Assembly: GCA_030539395.1 (NCBI GenBank)
Contig: JAUNSC010000023.1
Coordinates: 1 to 58,330, forward strand
From: Eubacteriales bacterium
GTDB taxonomy: Bacteria; Bacillota; Clostridia; Lachnospirales; Lachnospiraceae
Length of the DNA stretch: 58,330 nt
Direction: 5' to 3'
The position numbers and the translations under genes are program-made. Positions within the stretch are counted from its first letter, which is position 1; each line of letters begins with the position of its first letter. Shown one piece after another: positions 34,958 through 42,720 of this stretch. The notes beneath the pieces were generated by a model. It worked only from the letters and a program-made list of their open reading frames with translations. It was not told where the DNA came from and did no database searches.

Positions 34958-36805
34958 CTAAAACAACCCCTGCTGCATATCTATATCATCCGGATCGACT
35001 TCAATATATTCATCTTCCTCCGGTATGTTAATTTTCTCTTTTTCAGATTTATTCTTTGCCGGAATGTCTTCCCCGGGCTCTTCATCCAGATAAAATTCCT
35101 CAGAATTTTCCAGTTCCTGCAATTCTTTTTCCTCCTGCCGGCGTCTTTTCTGCTCTTCTTCCAGCCGTGCCCGAAATTCTTCTGCCCGAAGTTCAGCCTC
35201 CACCTGTGCAGCAGACTTCTTCTCCAGTTCTTCTTCCAGAAGCCTGCGCATCCGCATTTCTTCTTCCCTCAAAAGCATCATCTTATGATATTTCCGGTTT
35301 CGGATAACAGATACTATGAGTATCGGAACAAAAATCAACAAAAGAACAGCTCCGATCCCAACCGCTATCATCGTATTTTCTCTGATAAAGGTGTCCATCT
35401 TTCCGTAAGCATACCCGATACCCTCTCCGGCTTTTGAAAGTCCATTTGTCAGCACAGAAACAAAAACATTTCCATCCTGAGAATCTTGTCCGGCTGATTC
35501 CTTAATACCGGCAATTTCCGATTCATCTGATTCTGTCTCTGTCTCTGTTGACTCAGTCGGTACCTCCCACTCTCCCGTATAACTAAATCCTACACTTCCC
35601 AGAACCTGTCCCTCATAAGAGTACACCATCTGTTTCGTTCCAAAATCCATTTTCTTTTTAAGATTTTCAGCTGTTACACCCTCCGGGAGCGTTACCTGCG
35701 TAGAACCTACCATAGAAAACGGTGCCTGAAGAATATCTGCCGCCTTTATTTTTGCCAATTCTTCTGTATCGTCAATTCCCGTAATCTCCATGTCCGCAGA
35801 ATTACAGTTCGTAATTTTTTCATCCCTGAAGTGTTCAAAACCATAATCCAGCAAAACCTTTGTATCCTCATAAGATACATAAAGCCCCGGCGATCTGAGC
35901 ACAACAGCAATCAAAAACTGCCCATCTCTTTCAGCCGCCGTTACCAGCGTATTCCATGCCTCATCTGTATACCCTGTCTTGCCGCCAAGGCATCCGTCAT
36001 ATACCATGCCTTCCTCAAAAAGCATCTTATGATGATTCATGAAATAGCGTTTTTCCTTTACCTTGTTTGTCTCCGGATAATCGTACTCAACCGTCTGGAT
36101 GATTTCACGGAACTTCTCATTTTTCATGGCCTCTTTCATGATCAGAGCCATATCTTTCGCGCATACATAATGATCCTCTTCATGAAGTCCGTGTACGTTT
36201 ACAAAATGTGTATTTGTACATCCAATCTGCGCTGCCCGCTCATTCATCATCTTTACGTACTCATCAATACTTCCGCCGATATGTTCAGCCACCGCATTAG
36301 AAATTTCATTAGCTGATGCCATCATAATCCCGTAAAGGCACTGTTCAAGCGTCAGTTGTTCTCCCTCTGTAAGTCCCAGATGAGAACTTCCAAATTCAAT
36401 GCTGTAAACAGCATTTTCTGAAAACGTGACCACATCACTGAGATTGCCCTTTTCGAGTGCGATCAACGTGGTCATAATCTTTGTTATACTGGCCGGATAC
36501 TCCTTCTTCTCCACATCTTTGGCATAAAGGACAGCTCCTGTATTTCCATCTATAAGAATTGCAGAATCTGCATTAACAGCATCTCCCTGCGGCCATCCTG
36601 CTATATTATTCGACTGAATTTCTGCATAATATGCTTCCACATGTTCTGTTTCTGACTCCGGGCTATCCTCGCTATAGTCCTCTCCGCCATCTTCCTCATA
36701 ATATAATTCGTCTGCGTTCTCCTCAGCCGACACTGTCGCCGGAAAGGAAGACGCAGACGTAAATACTGCCAAAAGCAGCGTCAAAAAAACTTTCCATTTT
36801 TTCAT
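34958..36805 (-). CDS. D-alanyl-D-alanine carboxypeptidase with long cytoplasmic tail
   Basis: 615 residues from ATG 36805 (GGGGAG upstream). Signal peptide (about 1-27), an acidic linker, then a serine peptidase S11 (DacA/DacF-like) domain with SITK (Ser106, Lys109), SANEISN and GGKTGYT. This trims the terminal D-Ala of peptidoglycan stem peptides. Unlike ordinary PBP5 proteins it continues through an acidic spacer into a membrane segment (near 500) and a cytoplasmic tail of about 115 residues: a Glu/Arg-rich coiled coil (EEEMRMRRLLEEELEKK) and an acidic end. The tail could couple wall trimming to a cytoplasmic partner. Integrase-like gene downstream. Confidence 0.85.
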   Translation of the reverse strand: MKKWKVFLTLLLAVFTSASSFPATVSAEENADELYYEEDGGEDYSEDSPESETEHVEAYYAEIQSNNIAGWPQGDAVNADSAILIDGNTGAVLYAKDVEKKEYPASITKIMTTLIALEKGNLSDVVTFSENAVYSIEFGSSHLGLTEGEQLTLEQCLYGIMMASANEISNAVAEHIGGSIDEYVKMMNERAAQIGCTNTHFVNVHGLHEEDHYVCAKDMALIMKEAMKNEKFREIIQTVEYDYPETNKVKEKRYFMNHHKMLFEEGMVYDGCLGGKTGYTDEAWNTLVTAAERDGQFLIAVVLRSPGLYVSYEDTKVLLDYGFEHFRDEKITNCNSADMEITGIDDTEELAKIKAADILQAPFSMVGSTQVTLPEGVTAENLKKKMDFGTKQMVYSYEGQVLGSVGFSYTGEWEVPTESTETETESDESEIAGIKESAGQDSQDGNVFVSVLTNGLSKAGEGIGYAYGKMDTFIRENTMIAVGIGAVLLLIFVPILIVSVIRNRKYHKMMLLREEEMRMRRLLEEELEKKSAAQVEAELRAEEFRARLEEEQKRRRQEEKELQELENSEEFYLDEEPGEDIPAKNKSEKEKINIPEEDEYIEVDPDDIDMQQGLF

Positions 36806-37053
36806 TTGAACATCTCCCCAAATTAGCACTGATTTTCTAAACTCCCTCTTACATCACATATTATAGCAATCTATTATGTACTTTACAAGCATTTTCCCCG
36901 TTTTTTCAAAAATTATACAATGCTTTTCTAATAGAAGAAATGCACAGCAAAATGATGGTATCAATTCCATCGTTCTGCTGCGCACCTGTAAAAATTTCTT
37001 TCCGACCCGATAACTTATCACATCTGTACTTTCTCAAACCGATACTTCTGCTT

Positions 37054-37734
37054 TCAGCCGTTTCGTTTTCCTTTATGGCGCTTCGCATAATCAGCACGTA
37101 CAGGAGCTGTACAAGCATTAAAAGCCATATCCATTTCGGCCTTATTTGTGCATTTTCTTACTGCAGAAATCGTCTCAGAGAGCACTTCATAGTTCAACAG
37201 CGTTCCTTTCTGATCACATTCATAATCAATCGCTCTGTCTGCACTGATTCCAAATCTGCCTGCAGCAGATACTGCATCGATATTGGCTCCCAGAAACAGG
37301 AATTCCCATCCATATTTTTCCTTTTCTTTTTCCACCATCTGTTTTACTTTTTCATAACTGTAACGGCGGCTTGCATTTTCCATACCATCTGTTGTAATGA
37401 TGAATAATGTTTTTTCCGGACGGTCTTCCTCACGGGCATATTTATGAACGTTCGCAATATGATGAACAGCTCCGCCCAATGCATCAAGAAGAGCCGTGCA
37501 TCCCCTGACAAAATACTGTTTATCCGTCATTGCCTCTATGCTTTCCACAGGAACACGATCATAGATAACATCTATCCTGTCATCAAAAAGTACAGTTGAA
37601 ATCAAAGCTTCTCCCTCTTCCCTTTTCTGCTTTTGAATCATACTGTTGAAACCGCCGATGGTGTCAGTTTCCAGTCCACTCATTGATCCGCTTCTGTCTA
37701 AAATAAAAACTACTTCTGTTAATCCTTTACGCAT
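37054..37734 (-). CDS. VWA-domain protein
   Basis: 226 residues from ATG 37734 (GGGAGG upstream). Nearly the whole protein is a von Willebrand factor A domain. The metal-ion-dependent adhesion site is complete: DRSGSM at the start, the Thr in FVRGCTALLD, and the Asp in IITTDGMENAS. No signal peptide, so it is cytoplasmic. Bacterial VWA proteins of this size (TerY-like) act in stress or chaperone-type complexes. A TATAAT lies at 37794-37789 on the minus strand, after the terminator of the upstream macro-domain gene, so it probably has its own promoter. Confidence 0.85.
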   Translation of the reverse strand: MRKGLTEVVFILDRSGSMSGLETDTIGGFNSMIQKQKREEGEALISTVLFDDRIDVIYDRVPVESIEAMTDKQYFVRGCTALLDALGGAVHHIANVHKYAREEDRPEKTLFIITTDGMENASRRYSYEKVKQMVEKEKEKYGWEFLFLGANIDAVSAAGRFGISADRAIDYECDQKGTLLNYEVLSETISAVRKCTNKAEMDMAFNACTAPVRADYAKRHKGKRNG

Positions 37735-37811
37735 AATACATATCCTCCCATTCATTTTTAATCTGTTTTTGTTTCATCTGATGGGTTCATTATACACAAA
37801 GCGCTGAAAAA

Positions 37812-37836
37812 ACAGGTCGCTCCGGAAACGACCTGT
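37812..37836 (-). terminator. Terminator of the macro-domain gene
   Basis: ACAGGTCG (37812-37819) pairs with CGACCTGT (37829-37836); six T follow on the minus strand. Confidence 0.85.
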
Positions 37837-37846
37837 AAAAAATTTT

Positions 37847-38995
37847 TTATGAAATGATACACGGAAGTCCATGTTCTTCCAGTTGGATATCCAGTTCGAT
37901 CATGTCATAAATCTGATTCTCTATGAAATAGGAAAAAATAATATCTGTCTTATCGCAGGGGGACAGAGCATATCCTGCTCTTGCAAGAAGATCTCGTGAC
38001 TCATCCAAATTGAGTTTCGCTCCCACACACAGGCAAAGCGCCGTCAGCTTCTGTGGATGATAATTCACATTATTCTTAATCTTGGAAAAAACCTTTTTAT
38101 CTACAATCGCCCGCTTGTAAACTTCAGCGTTTTCCATGTTCTTCGACTGGATCAGGTACAAGAGATACTGCGAAAATGTATCAGAAAGATGTTGCATTCT
38201 CTCTTCCAGTTTATTTTCATGAATTCCTTCAAAATCAAGGAATTCATCTCCTGTACTCTTCTTCTTTTTCTCTGCCGGAGCGGATACGTTCTCCATTTTC
38301 GGAGACACAGACACAGGTGGTTCCTGATCCCGCCCCCATTCTATTCTTCTCCTTCTCCATCGTTGGTCAAGTGCACGAGTACCTGGACTGGTTTTGTTAT
38401 AGTCATCTGCATATACATTGACCCCTGAATACCATCTGTCATATTCCTCTTTCCGCTTTGACTCAACATAATTCTGATCAATATATGATTCCAGATCCGG
38501 ATATAGATTTGTTCCAAGGCAGACTGCCTTCTGATCAAATACTACCAGATAAACCAGCATTACATGATTCATCAAAAAAGCATTGATCTCATCCACAGCA
38601 ATCCGCAGACCTTCCTCTTTCGGATAACCAAATCCCCCGGTAGAGATAAGCGGAAATGCAATGGATCTTATTCCTGTATCCTCTGCAATCTGCAGACTCT
38701 TCTGATAACAGGAACGAAGTTTCTCTTCCTCTCCATGCATTCCATCCTCATAATACGGGCTGACTGCATGAATGATGTACTTAGCCGGTAAATTAAAGCC
38801 AGGTGTTATGAATGCTCCACCTTCGTCAACAAATCCGATATGCTGCTTCCGGTAAGCAAGAAGTTCCTCTCTTCCTGCTGCCTGATAAATTGCATAGTCA
38901 CAACCGGCCCCAACTGTCGGTTGATCATTTGCCGTATTGACGATTGCTTCTGTATTCATTTTTGTAATATCACTACGAACAATTTTTAATGGCAT
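37847..38995 (-). CDS. Macro-domain protein with C-terminal helical domain
   Basis: 382 residues. The first 175 are a macro domain: DITKMNTEAIVNTAND, the GAGCDYAIYQAAG ADP-ribose loop, and ISTGGFGYP. Such domains bind or remove ADP-ribose (including O-acetyl-ADP-ribose and protein adducts). A variable basic linker (about 200-260) leads to a helical C-terminal domain of about 115 residues (FSKIKNNVNYHPQKLTAL, LNLDESRDLLARAGYALS) that resembles a divergent XRE-type helix bundle. That comparison is by eye. AGGAGG before the ATG. A terminator separates it from the VWA gene downstream. Confidence 0.82.
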   Translation of the reverse strand: MPLKIVRSDITKMNTEAIVNTANDQPTVGAGCDYAIYQAAGREELLAYRKQHIGFVDEGGAFITPGFNLPAKYIIHAVSPYYEDGMHGEEEKLRSCYQKSLQIAEDTGIRSIAFPLISTGGFGYPKEEGLRIAVDEINAFLMNHVMLVYLVVFDQKAVCLGTNLYPDLESYIDQNYVESKRKEEYDRWYSGVNVYADDYNKTSPGTRALDQRWRRRRIEWGRDQEPPVSVSPKMENVSAPAEKKKKSTGDEFLDFEGIHENKLEERMQHLSDTFSQYLLYLIQSKNMENAEVYKRAIVDKKVFSKIKNNVNYHPQKLTALCLCVGAKLNLDESRDLLARAGYALSPCDKTDIIFSYFIENQIYDMIELDIQLEEHGLPCIIS

Positions 38996-39252
38996 CGCTA
39001 TCCTCCTTTGTTTATCACCCTTCTATTTCATAAAGCAATTTCAACCAGAACAAAATTGCTGAACGCCCTCTGGCAAAGTCCCCTGTTTTATTTAACAATG
39101 TTCCATATATTTCACGCCAATCATATTCGCAGCCATACCTGAATCATTTCGTATTCTTATTATATCATTTTATCTCACCCTGTTTATAATGAAAAAACAT
39201 AATTTACCTGAGATGATGATCAGGCAGATTTCAGGCAGATTTACGATGTCAT

Positions 39253-39762
39253 ATGTTTGCCTGTACAGATACTTTTTCGGAGAAACAGAAGGTGACCAGT
39301 AATTTTATGGCGGGGAGTACAGGAACAACTATCCACAATGTGTTAGATGATAAACTTGCAAGCATTCAAAAGTCCATTCAAAAACAGAGGTGCACTATGG
39401 AAATATATGTAATCAGCAGAGCCATGCAGAAATATATAAAACTGACTTTGGGAGCTCGCTCACACAAGACAGTTTTTTGCTGGAGGAAGCAGCCTTTTGT
39501 ATGGGCTGTTCGCTTCCACTTCTTTCAACAGACTGTCATAGTCTTCCTTGAAAAGGAAATTACAAACATAATCGAGGTTGCAGCTGACATGGATGAACTT
39601 AAAAGTCCAGTTAGCGAATATGAAAAGATCGGATCAAATCTCAATAAGATTGCAAAATATTTCAACACCGGAGGAGAACGTTCTCCGGCAATAGAAGATG
39701 AAATCCGGCAGTGTATCTCTAATCTATTCTATTTGTTATTGCTGAATTCGTATGCTTCCTGA
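39253..39762 (+). pseudogene. Relic of a MobC-like mobilisation protein
   Basis: A 169-codon frame of which only about residues 115-160 (39595-39732) are recognisable: MDELKSPVSEYEKIGSNLNK then IAKYFNTGG, the C-terminal signature of MobC relaxosome proteins. The preceding 110 codons look like random translation (many Cys, Trp, Phe). No relaxase is adjacent. Taken as the remnant of a mobilisable plasmid or transposon. The 250 bases before it (38996-39252) hold nothing I can recognise. Confidence 0.5.
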
Positions 39763-40145
39763 AACCACCCCAGAAGTTCTTCGTCGATCTCCGAAATGCT
39801 GCCGATAACAACACGATGAGTCCAGCGATTTCGCGCTGCCTCTGTGCAAACAGCGATTCTCTCGGAATTCTTCGGATAATTCAGGCTAAATGTTACAACC
39901 ACATAATGAGATGGAAGCTCTGCCTTCTTATTCACACGTGCAAAAGATATGCAGGCAAACATATATTGATTGGATAAAGAAATCTGTGTCTTTTGTACCC
40001 TGATGCTGTACTCGCATCCTAATTCTGATAATCTATCCAATAGCAGTTCATACATTCCAAGCTCGTTCGGGTTCATTTCCGGAGCCTGTCGGAAGAAGTC
40101 ACCATAGGTGATCTCACTGTCTGTGAACGCATCGAGCTGCTGCAT
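39729..40145 (-). CDS. DUF5655-like hypothetical protein
   Basis: 138 residues. The pattern IRVQKTQISLSNQYMFACIS, then VVTFSLNYP, RWTHRVVIGSISEIDEELLGW and EAYEF matches the DUF5655 family as I know it. Function unknown; often found near transport or stress genes. Overlaps the upstream small gene by 32 bp and the MobC relic on the other strand at its end. No strong ribosome site is seen at 40145, so translational coupling to the upstream gene is likely. Confidence 0.6.
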   Translation of the reverse strand: MQQLDAFTDSEITYGDFFRQAPEMNPNELGMYELLLDRLSELGCEYSIRVQKTQISLSNQYMFACISFARVNKKAELPSHYVVVTFSLNYPKNSERIAVCTEAARNRWTHRVVIGSISEIDEELLGWFQEAYEFSNNK

Positions 40146-40383
40146 CGTATAGCCAGTAAGCCAGGATATCCTTCAGAACCAGCATGGCTTCCTGCTCTGA
40201 ATAGCCGTAATCTACCTGAAGTTCTGTAAACATGCGACGGATCTCTGTAGCATACTTCGGAATATCTACTTCCTTCTGATAGGTGGCAAGGACAGGATAT
40301 TTTGTACTCCATGCTTTGGCCCAGTCTACCTTTTTCTGACTTTCTTCGGTTGCATTTCGAATAATTTCTTCAATCGGTTCCAT
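40114..40383 (-). CDS. Small hypothetical protein
   Basis: 89 residues, helical and acidic at the start (MEPIEEIIRNATEESQKK), with several Trp and Tyr. No family recognised. GGAGATACAAATG on the minus strand provides a ribosome site. It overlaps the DUF5655-like gene, suggesting they function together. Confidence 0.5.
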   Translation of the reverse strand: MEPIEEIIRNATEESQKKVDWAKAWSTKYPVLATYQKEVDIPKYATEIRRMFTELQVDYGYSEQEAMLVLKDILAYWLYDAAARCVHRQ

Positions 40384-40398
40384 TTGTATCTCCTTATC

Positions 40399-40808
40399 TC
40401 AGGCGTGGTTTCCAGTATCGTAACACCATATAGCAATTCTTCTAATCAGATCAGTATCAACTTTACCGTATGGGATACGAATCGTTCCTTTGTCTGTCTT
40501 ATAATTTTTCAGCTCCTCAGAGAACTCTTCAACTGCTGCAGAGCCCGGGTACAAACCAATGTGTTTCTTCGAGGCCGCAAAATGAAGAATGTTATGTCCC
40601 TTCCAAAACGTCGGCATACTCCATGAAATGCGTTCCTCGGCTTCCGGCAGAGCCTTTTTCAACGCCTCTCTGATAAGACAAAGATCTGCTTTTTTCGCAT
40701 CTTCCTGGAGAGAGCGATGTATTCGTCAATGGTTTTGGGCTTTACCGAACAGAAATGACTCTGTTCCGTATTCTTAAATTCTCTTTCGCATATAGGACAT
40801 TTCCACAT
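40399..40808 (-). pseudogene. Frameshifted zinc-ribbon/DUF1801 protein
   Basis: The minus-strand frame from ATG 40808 reads MWKCPICEREFKNTEQSHFC then KPKTIDEYIALS, a zinc-ribbon start, but runs out of register near 40705 and meets a stop. The next frame resumes with EDAKKADLCLIREALKKALP, ISWSMPTFWKGHNILHFA and ends IRRIAIWCYDTGNHA, the DUF1801 (YdhG-like) domain. A single-base indel near 40700-40708 explains both pieces. Intact relatives of about 135 residues join the same two parts. A sequencing error would have the same effect. Confidence 0.75.
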
Positions 40809-40837
40809 ATATTTTCCCTCGCTCTTAGCTGTTTTTC

Positions 40838-41761
40838 TTAATTATTACTAATCGTATATCTGACGCTTCTTGCTCTTCCGTGTGGTTTAATCAGGCCTTT
40901 CTTAACCATTTTTTTAATAAGCCGTGAAGCAGTAGAAGCACTTATTTCAAGCAACTTTTCAACATCAGTTCTTGTGATTTCACCATGTTCTTTCATGTAT
41001 TCCAGAATCTGTTCCTCTTTGTCATATGATTTCGGGAAAGGAACCTCTATCGCTGCATATTTTGCATTAATATTTGGAAGTATGATCTTAAAACTGTTCT
41101 TTGTTGTTGTAATAACAGGCTTTTCCGATGTTCCTTCATATGCTTTAATAATCCTTCCTAAACCAGTGCCATATGCTTCAATCAAGTGCAGTCGATAAAA
41201 AACATTTGCAAGATCCTGATTTCTGCACACGGAAAGTCCAGCCATAACATCTTCCAGCTCAATTCCCGGCATAAGTCCGCCAACAGACACAAATTCAATT
41301 CGATCATCATAGATACTGATCAATGCGCTGGCGCTGAAAGAATAATCGCGATGTACCAGTAAATTCAATAGAGCTTCCCTGACAGCTATTTCGGGGTAAT
41401 CACGGACATCAATTCGAGATAACTTCTCAATAGTTGCACGGGTTTGATTCCGGAAATCAATGAACTCATAAACCTCGTTCATCTGCTTCATCAAGGAGCC
41501 GCTGAACTCCCGACGGTCCTTGAAAACAGTCTGATCTGTTCCCTGGAACACAGCGACTTTTATTGTGTGAAGACTCTGGTCGGATAGGAGTAATGCCAGA
41601 TTACTGTAGAGGCCGTCATTATCAATAAACTTCAGAGTACGCATTTGCTGCGAGCCGAATTCTACATTTCGAAATTGAAACTCTTTTTCGGTGGATTCGA
41701 AGGTTAAATCTTGATCCAGACTTCTCATAGCTTCAAAGCGATCTCCGTCCGTTTCCTTAAT
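40838..41761 (-). pseudogene. Decapitated RecG-like/AlbA_2 (Schlafen) regulator
   Basis: About 308 codons in one frame: IKETDGDRFEAMRSLDQDLT, then VREALLNLLVHRDYS, the RecG-like ATPase core (AYGTGLGRI), and a C-terminal winged helix (ITRTDVEKLLEISASTASRL). Relatives carry about 100 more residues at the N-terminus forming the AlbA_2 DNA-binding domain; here these are missing. The open frame extends to 41842, but upstream of 41761 it reads out of frame through an alpha/beta-hydrolase gene, so the true start is lost at the junction. It may still make a truncated protein. Confidence 0.7.
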
Positions 41762-41945
41762 CCACTGCACCAAAAGGTCCACTGACTGCAATCGCAGGAA
41801 GCTTACCATCTGCATCCTTTGGCACATACAAATCTGCAGCAAGGGTTATTCCATATCGATTAACGAATGTAACTTTGCTGTGATCTACTTTGTCTGACTG
41901 TTCAAACGTTTTATCCCATTCTGTAACTAATTTAAGTTCTTCCAT
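41757..41945 (-). pseudogene. 5' fragment of an alpha/beta hydrolase gene
   Basis: 62 codons from ATG 41945 (GGAGG upstream). FVNRYGITLAADLYVPKDAD and LPAIAVSGPFGAV match the N-terminus of YcjY-type alpha/beta hydrolases of about 330 residues. The match ends abruptly within a few bases of 41761, exactly where the RecG-like sequence begins, and a stop follows. The catalytic domain is gone. The junction marks a deletion or recombination. Confidence 0.75.
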
Positions 41946-41974
41946 ATCTTCAAAACCTCCAAATATTCATTGCC

Positions 41975-41995
41975 ATATCAGTCATTTACTGATAT
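41975..41995. repeat. Perfect palindrome in the leader of the hydrolase fragment
   Basis: ATATCAGT (41975-41982) and ACTGATAT (41988-41995) with a five-base centre. Possible second operator or mRNA hairpin. Confidence 0.5.
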
Positions 41996-42004
41996 CATGA
42001 TTAT

Positions 42005-42035
42005 ATGCTACTACCTAAACCTAACTTTAGGTCAA
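42005..42035 (-). promoter_or_regulatory. MerR-type promoter/operator
   Basis: On the minus strand TTGACC (42035-42030) and TAGCAT (42010-42005) are 19 bases apart, the overlong spacer typical of MerR-activated promoters. The spacer region is a dyad, ACCTAAA (42013-42019) with TTTAGGT (42026-42032). It drives the broken hydrolase and lies 30 bases from the divergent MerR gene. Confidence 0.7.
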
Positions 42036-42064
42036 GTTTTATTTTTTTCGAGAGGATTTTACCA

Positions 42065-42502
42065 ATGTACACAATCGGTCAGGTTTCCGAGATGTTTCAT
42101 CTCCCTATTTCAACCTTAAGATATTATGACAAAGAAGGATTATTCCCAAGTTTAGAGCGTAAAGGCAATATCCGCTACTTCAGTGATACTGAAATTGAAG
42201 CTATTCGCGTGATCGAATGCTTAAAGGGATCCGGCCTTGAAATCAAAGATATCAAGAAATTCTTCCAGTGGGTGACAGAAGGTGCCTCCAGCTATCCGAA
42301 CAGAAAACAATTATTCGAAGCGCGCAAAGCAGCTGTTCTTGAAGAGATGAAACAGCTGGAAAAGACACTGGCAATGCTGGAATTCAAATGCTGGTACTAT
42401 GGCAAAGCCATCGAAGACGGTAATGAAGATGGTATCAATGCTATGCTGCCAGACCATCTTCCAGAAGAAATACAGGTACTATATGACCTGGCGCATGAAT
42501 AG
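42065..42502 (+). CDS. MerR family transcriptional regulator
   Basis: 145 residues from ATG 42065 (GAGAGG nine bases before). YTIGQVSEMFHLPISTLRYY and KEGLFPSLERK form the MerR winged helix, followed by a long dimerisation helix and a short effector region with one Cys (FKCWYYGKA). It belongs with the AdhR/YraB-like group that answers aldehyde or electrophile stress (inference). Its natural target, the divergent alpha/beta hydrolase, is truncated here, so its remaining role may be autoregulation or a distant gene. Confidence 0.85.
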   Translation: MYTIGQVSEMFHLPISTLRYYDKEGLFPSLERKGNIRYFSDTEIEAIRVIECLKGSGLEIKDIKKFFQWVTEGASSYPNRKQLFEARKAAVLEEMKQLEKTLAMLEFKCWYYGKAIEDGNEDGINAMLPDHLPEEIQVLYDLAHE

Positions 42503-42512
42503 GTCGCAAATC

Positions 42513-42568
42513 TTGTTATACCCATTATGCCCATCCGCTTTTTATTATGGGTATAATGGGTATAACAA
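42513..42568. repeat. 22-bp inverted repeat
   Basis: Arms 42513-42534 and 42547-42568 pair with one mismatch around 12 bases; each arm contains TTATACCCATTAT. No T-run is at either end, so it is not a standard terminator. A shorter ATACCC..GGGTAT dyad stands in the same place before the second copy of the two-hairpin repeat (44335-44372). Confidence 0.75.
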
Positions 42569-42621
42569 AAATGAGCCTCCGAAGAGACTCATATTTAATG
42601 GTCGCCATCTTGGCTACCATT
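42568..42621. repeat. Two-hairpin repeat, copy A
   Basis: 54 bases matching 44393-44446 at 53 positions. First hairpin ATGAG/CTCAT (42571-42592), second AATGGT-C-GCCA with TGGC-T-ACCATT (42597-42621). Read on the minus strand, the first hairpin is followed by TTTTTG and could terminate the ATPase gene. Confidence 0.8.
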
Positions 42622-42720
42622 TCGACGCAAATGAAAAAGCCCCATCGGTTTATTTCGTCAGGCACCAATGTCGTCACCGGCTTCGCCGCTTTGCTATTTC
42701 GTGGCATCATATACCGGGCT

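Noticed and set aside
37054-38995. VWA and macro genes as one operon
   Set aside because: A strong terminator at 37812-37836 and a TATAAT after it separate them.
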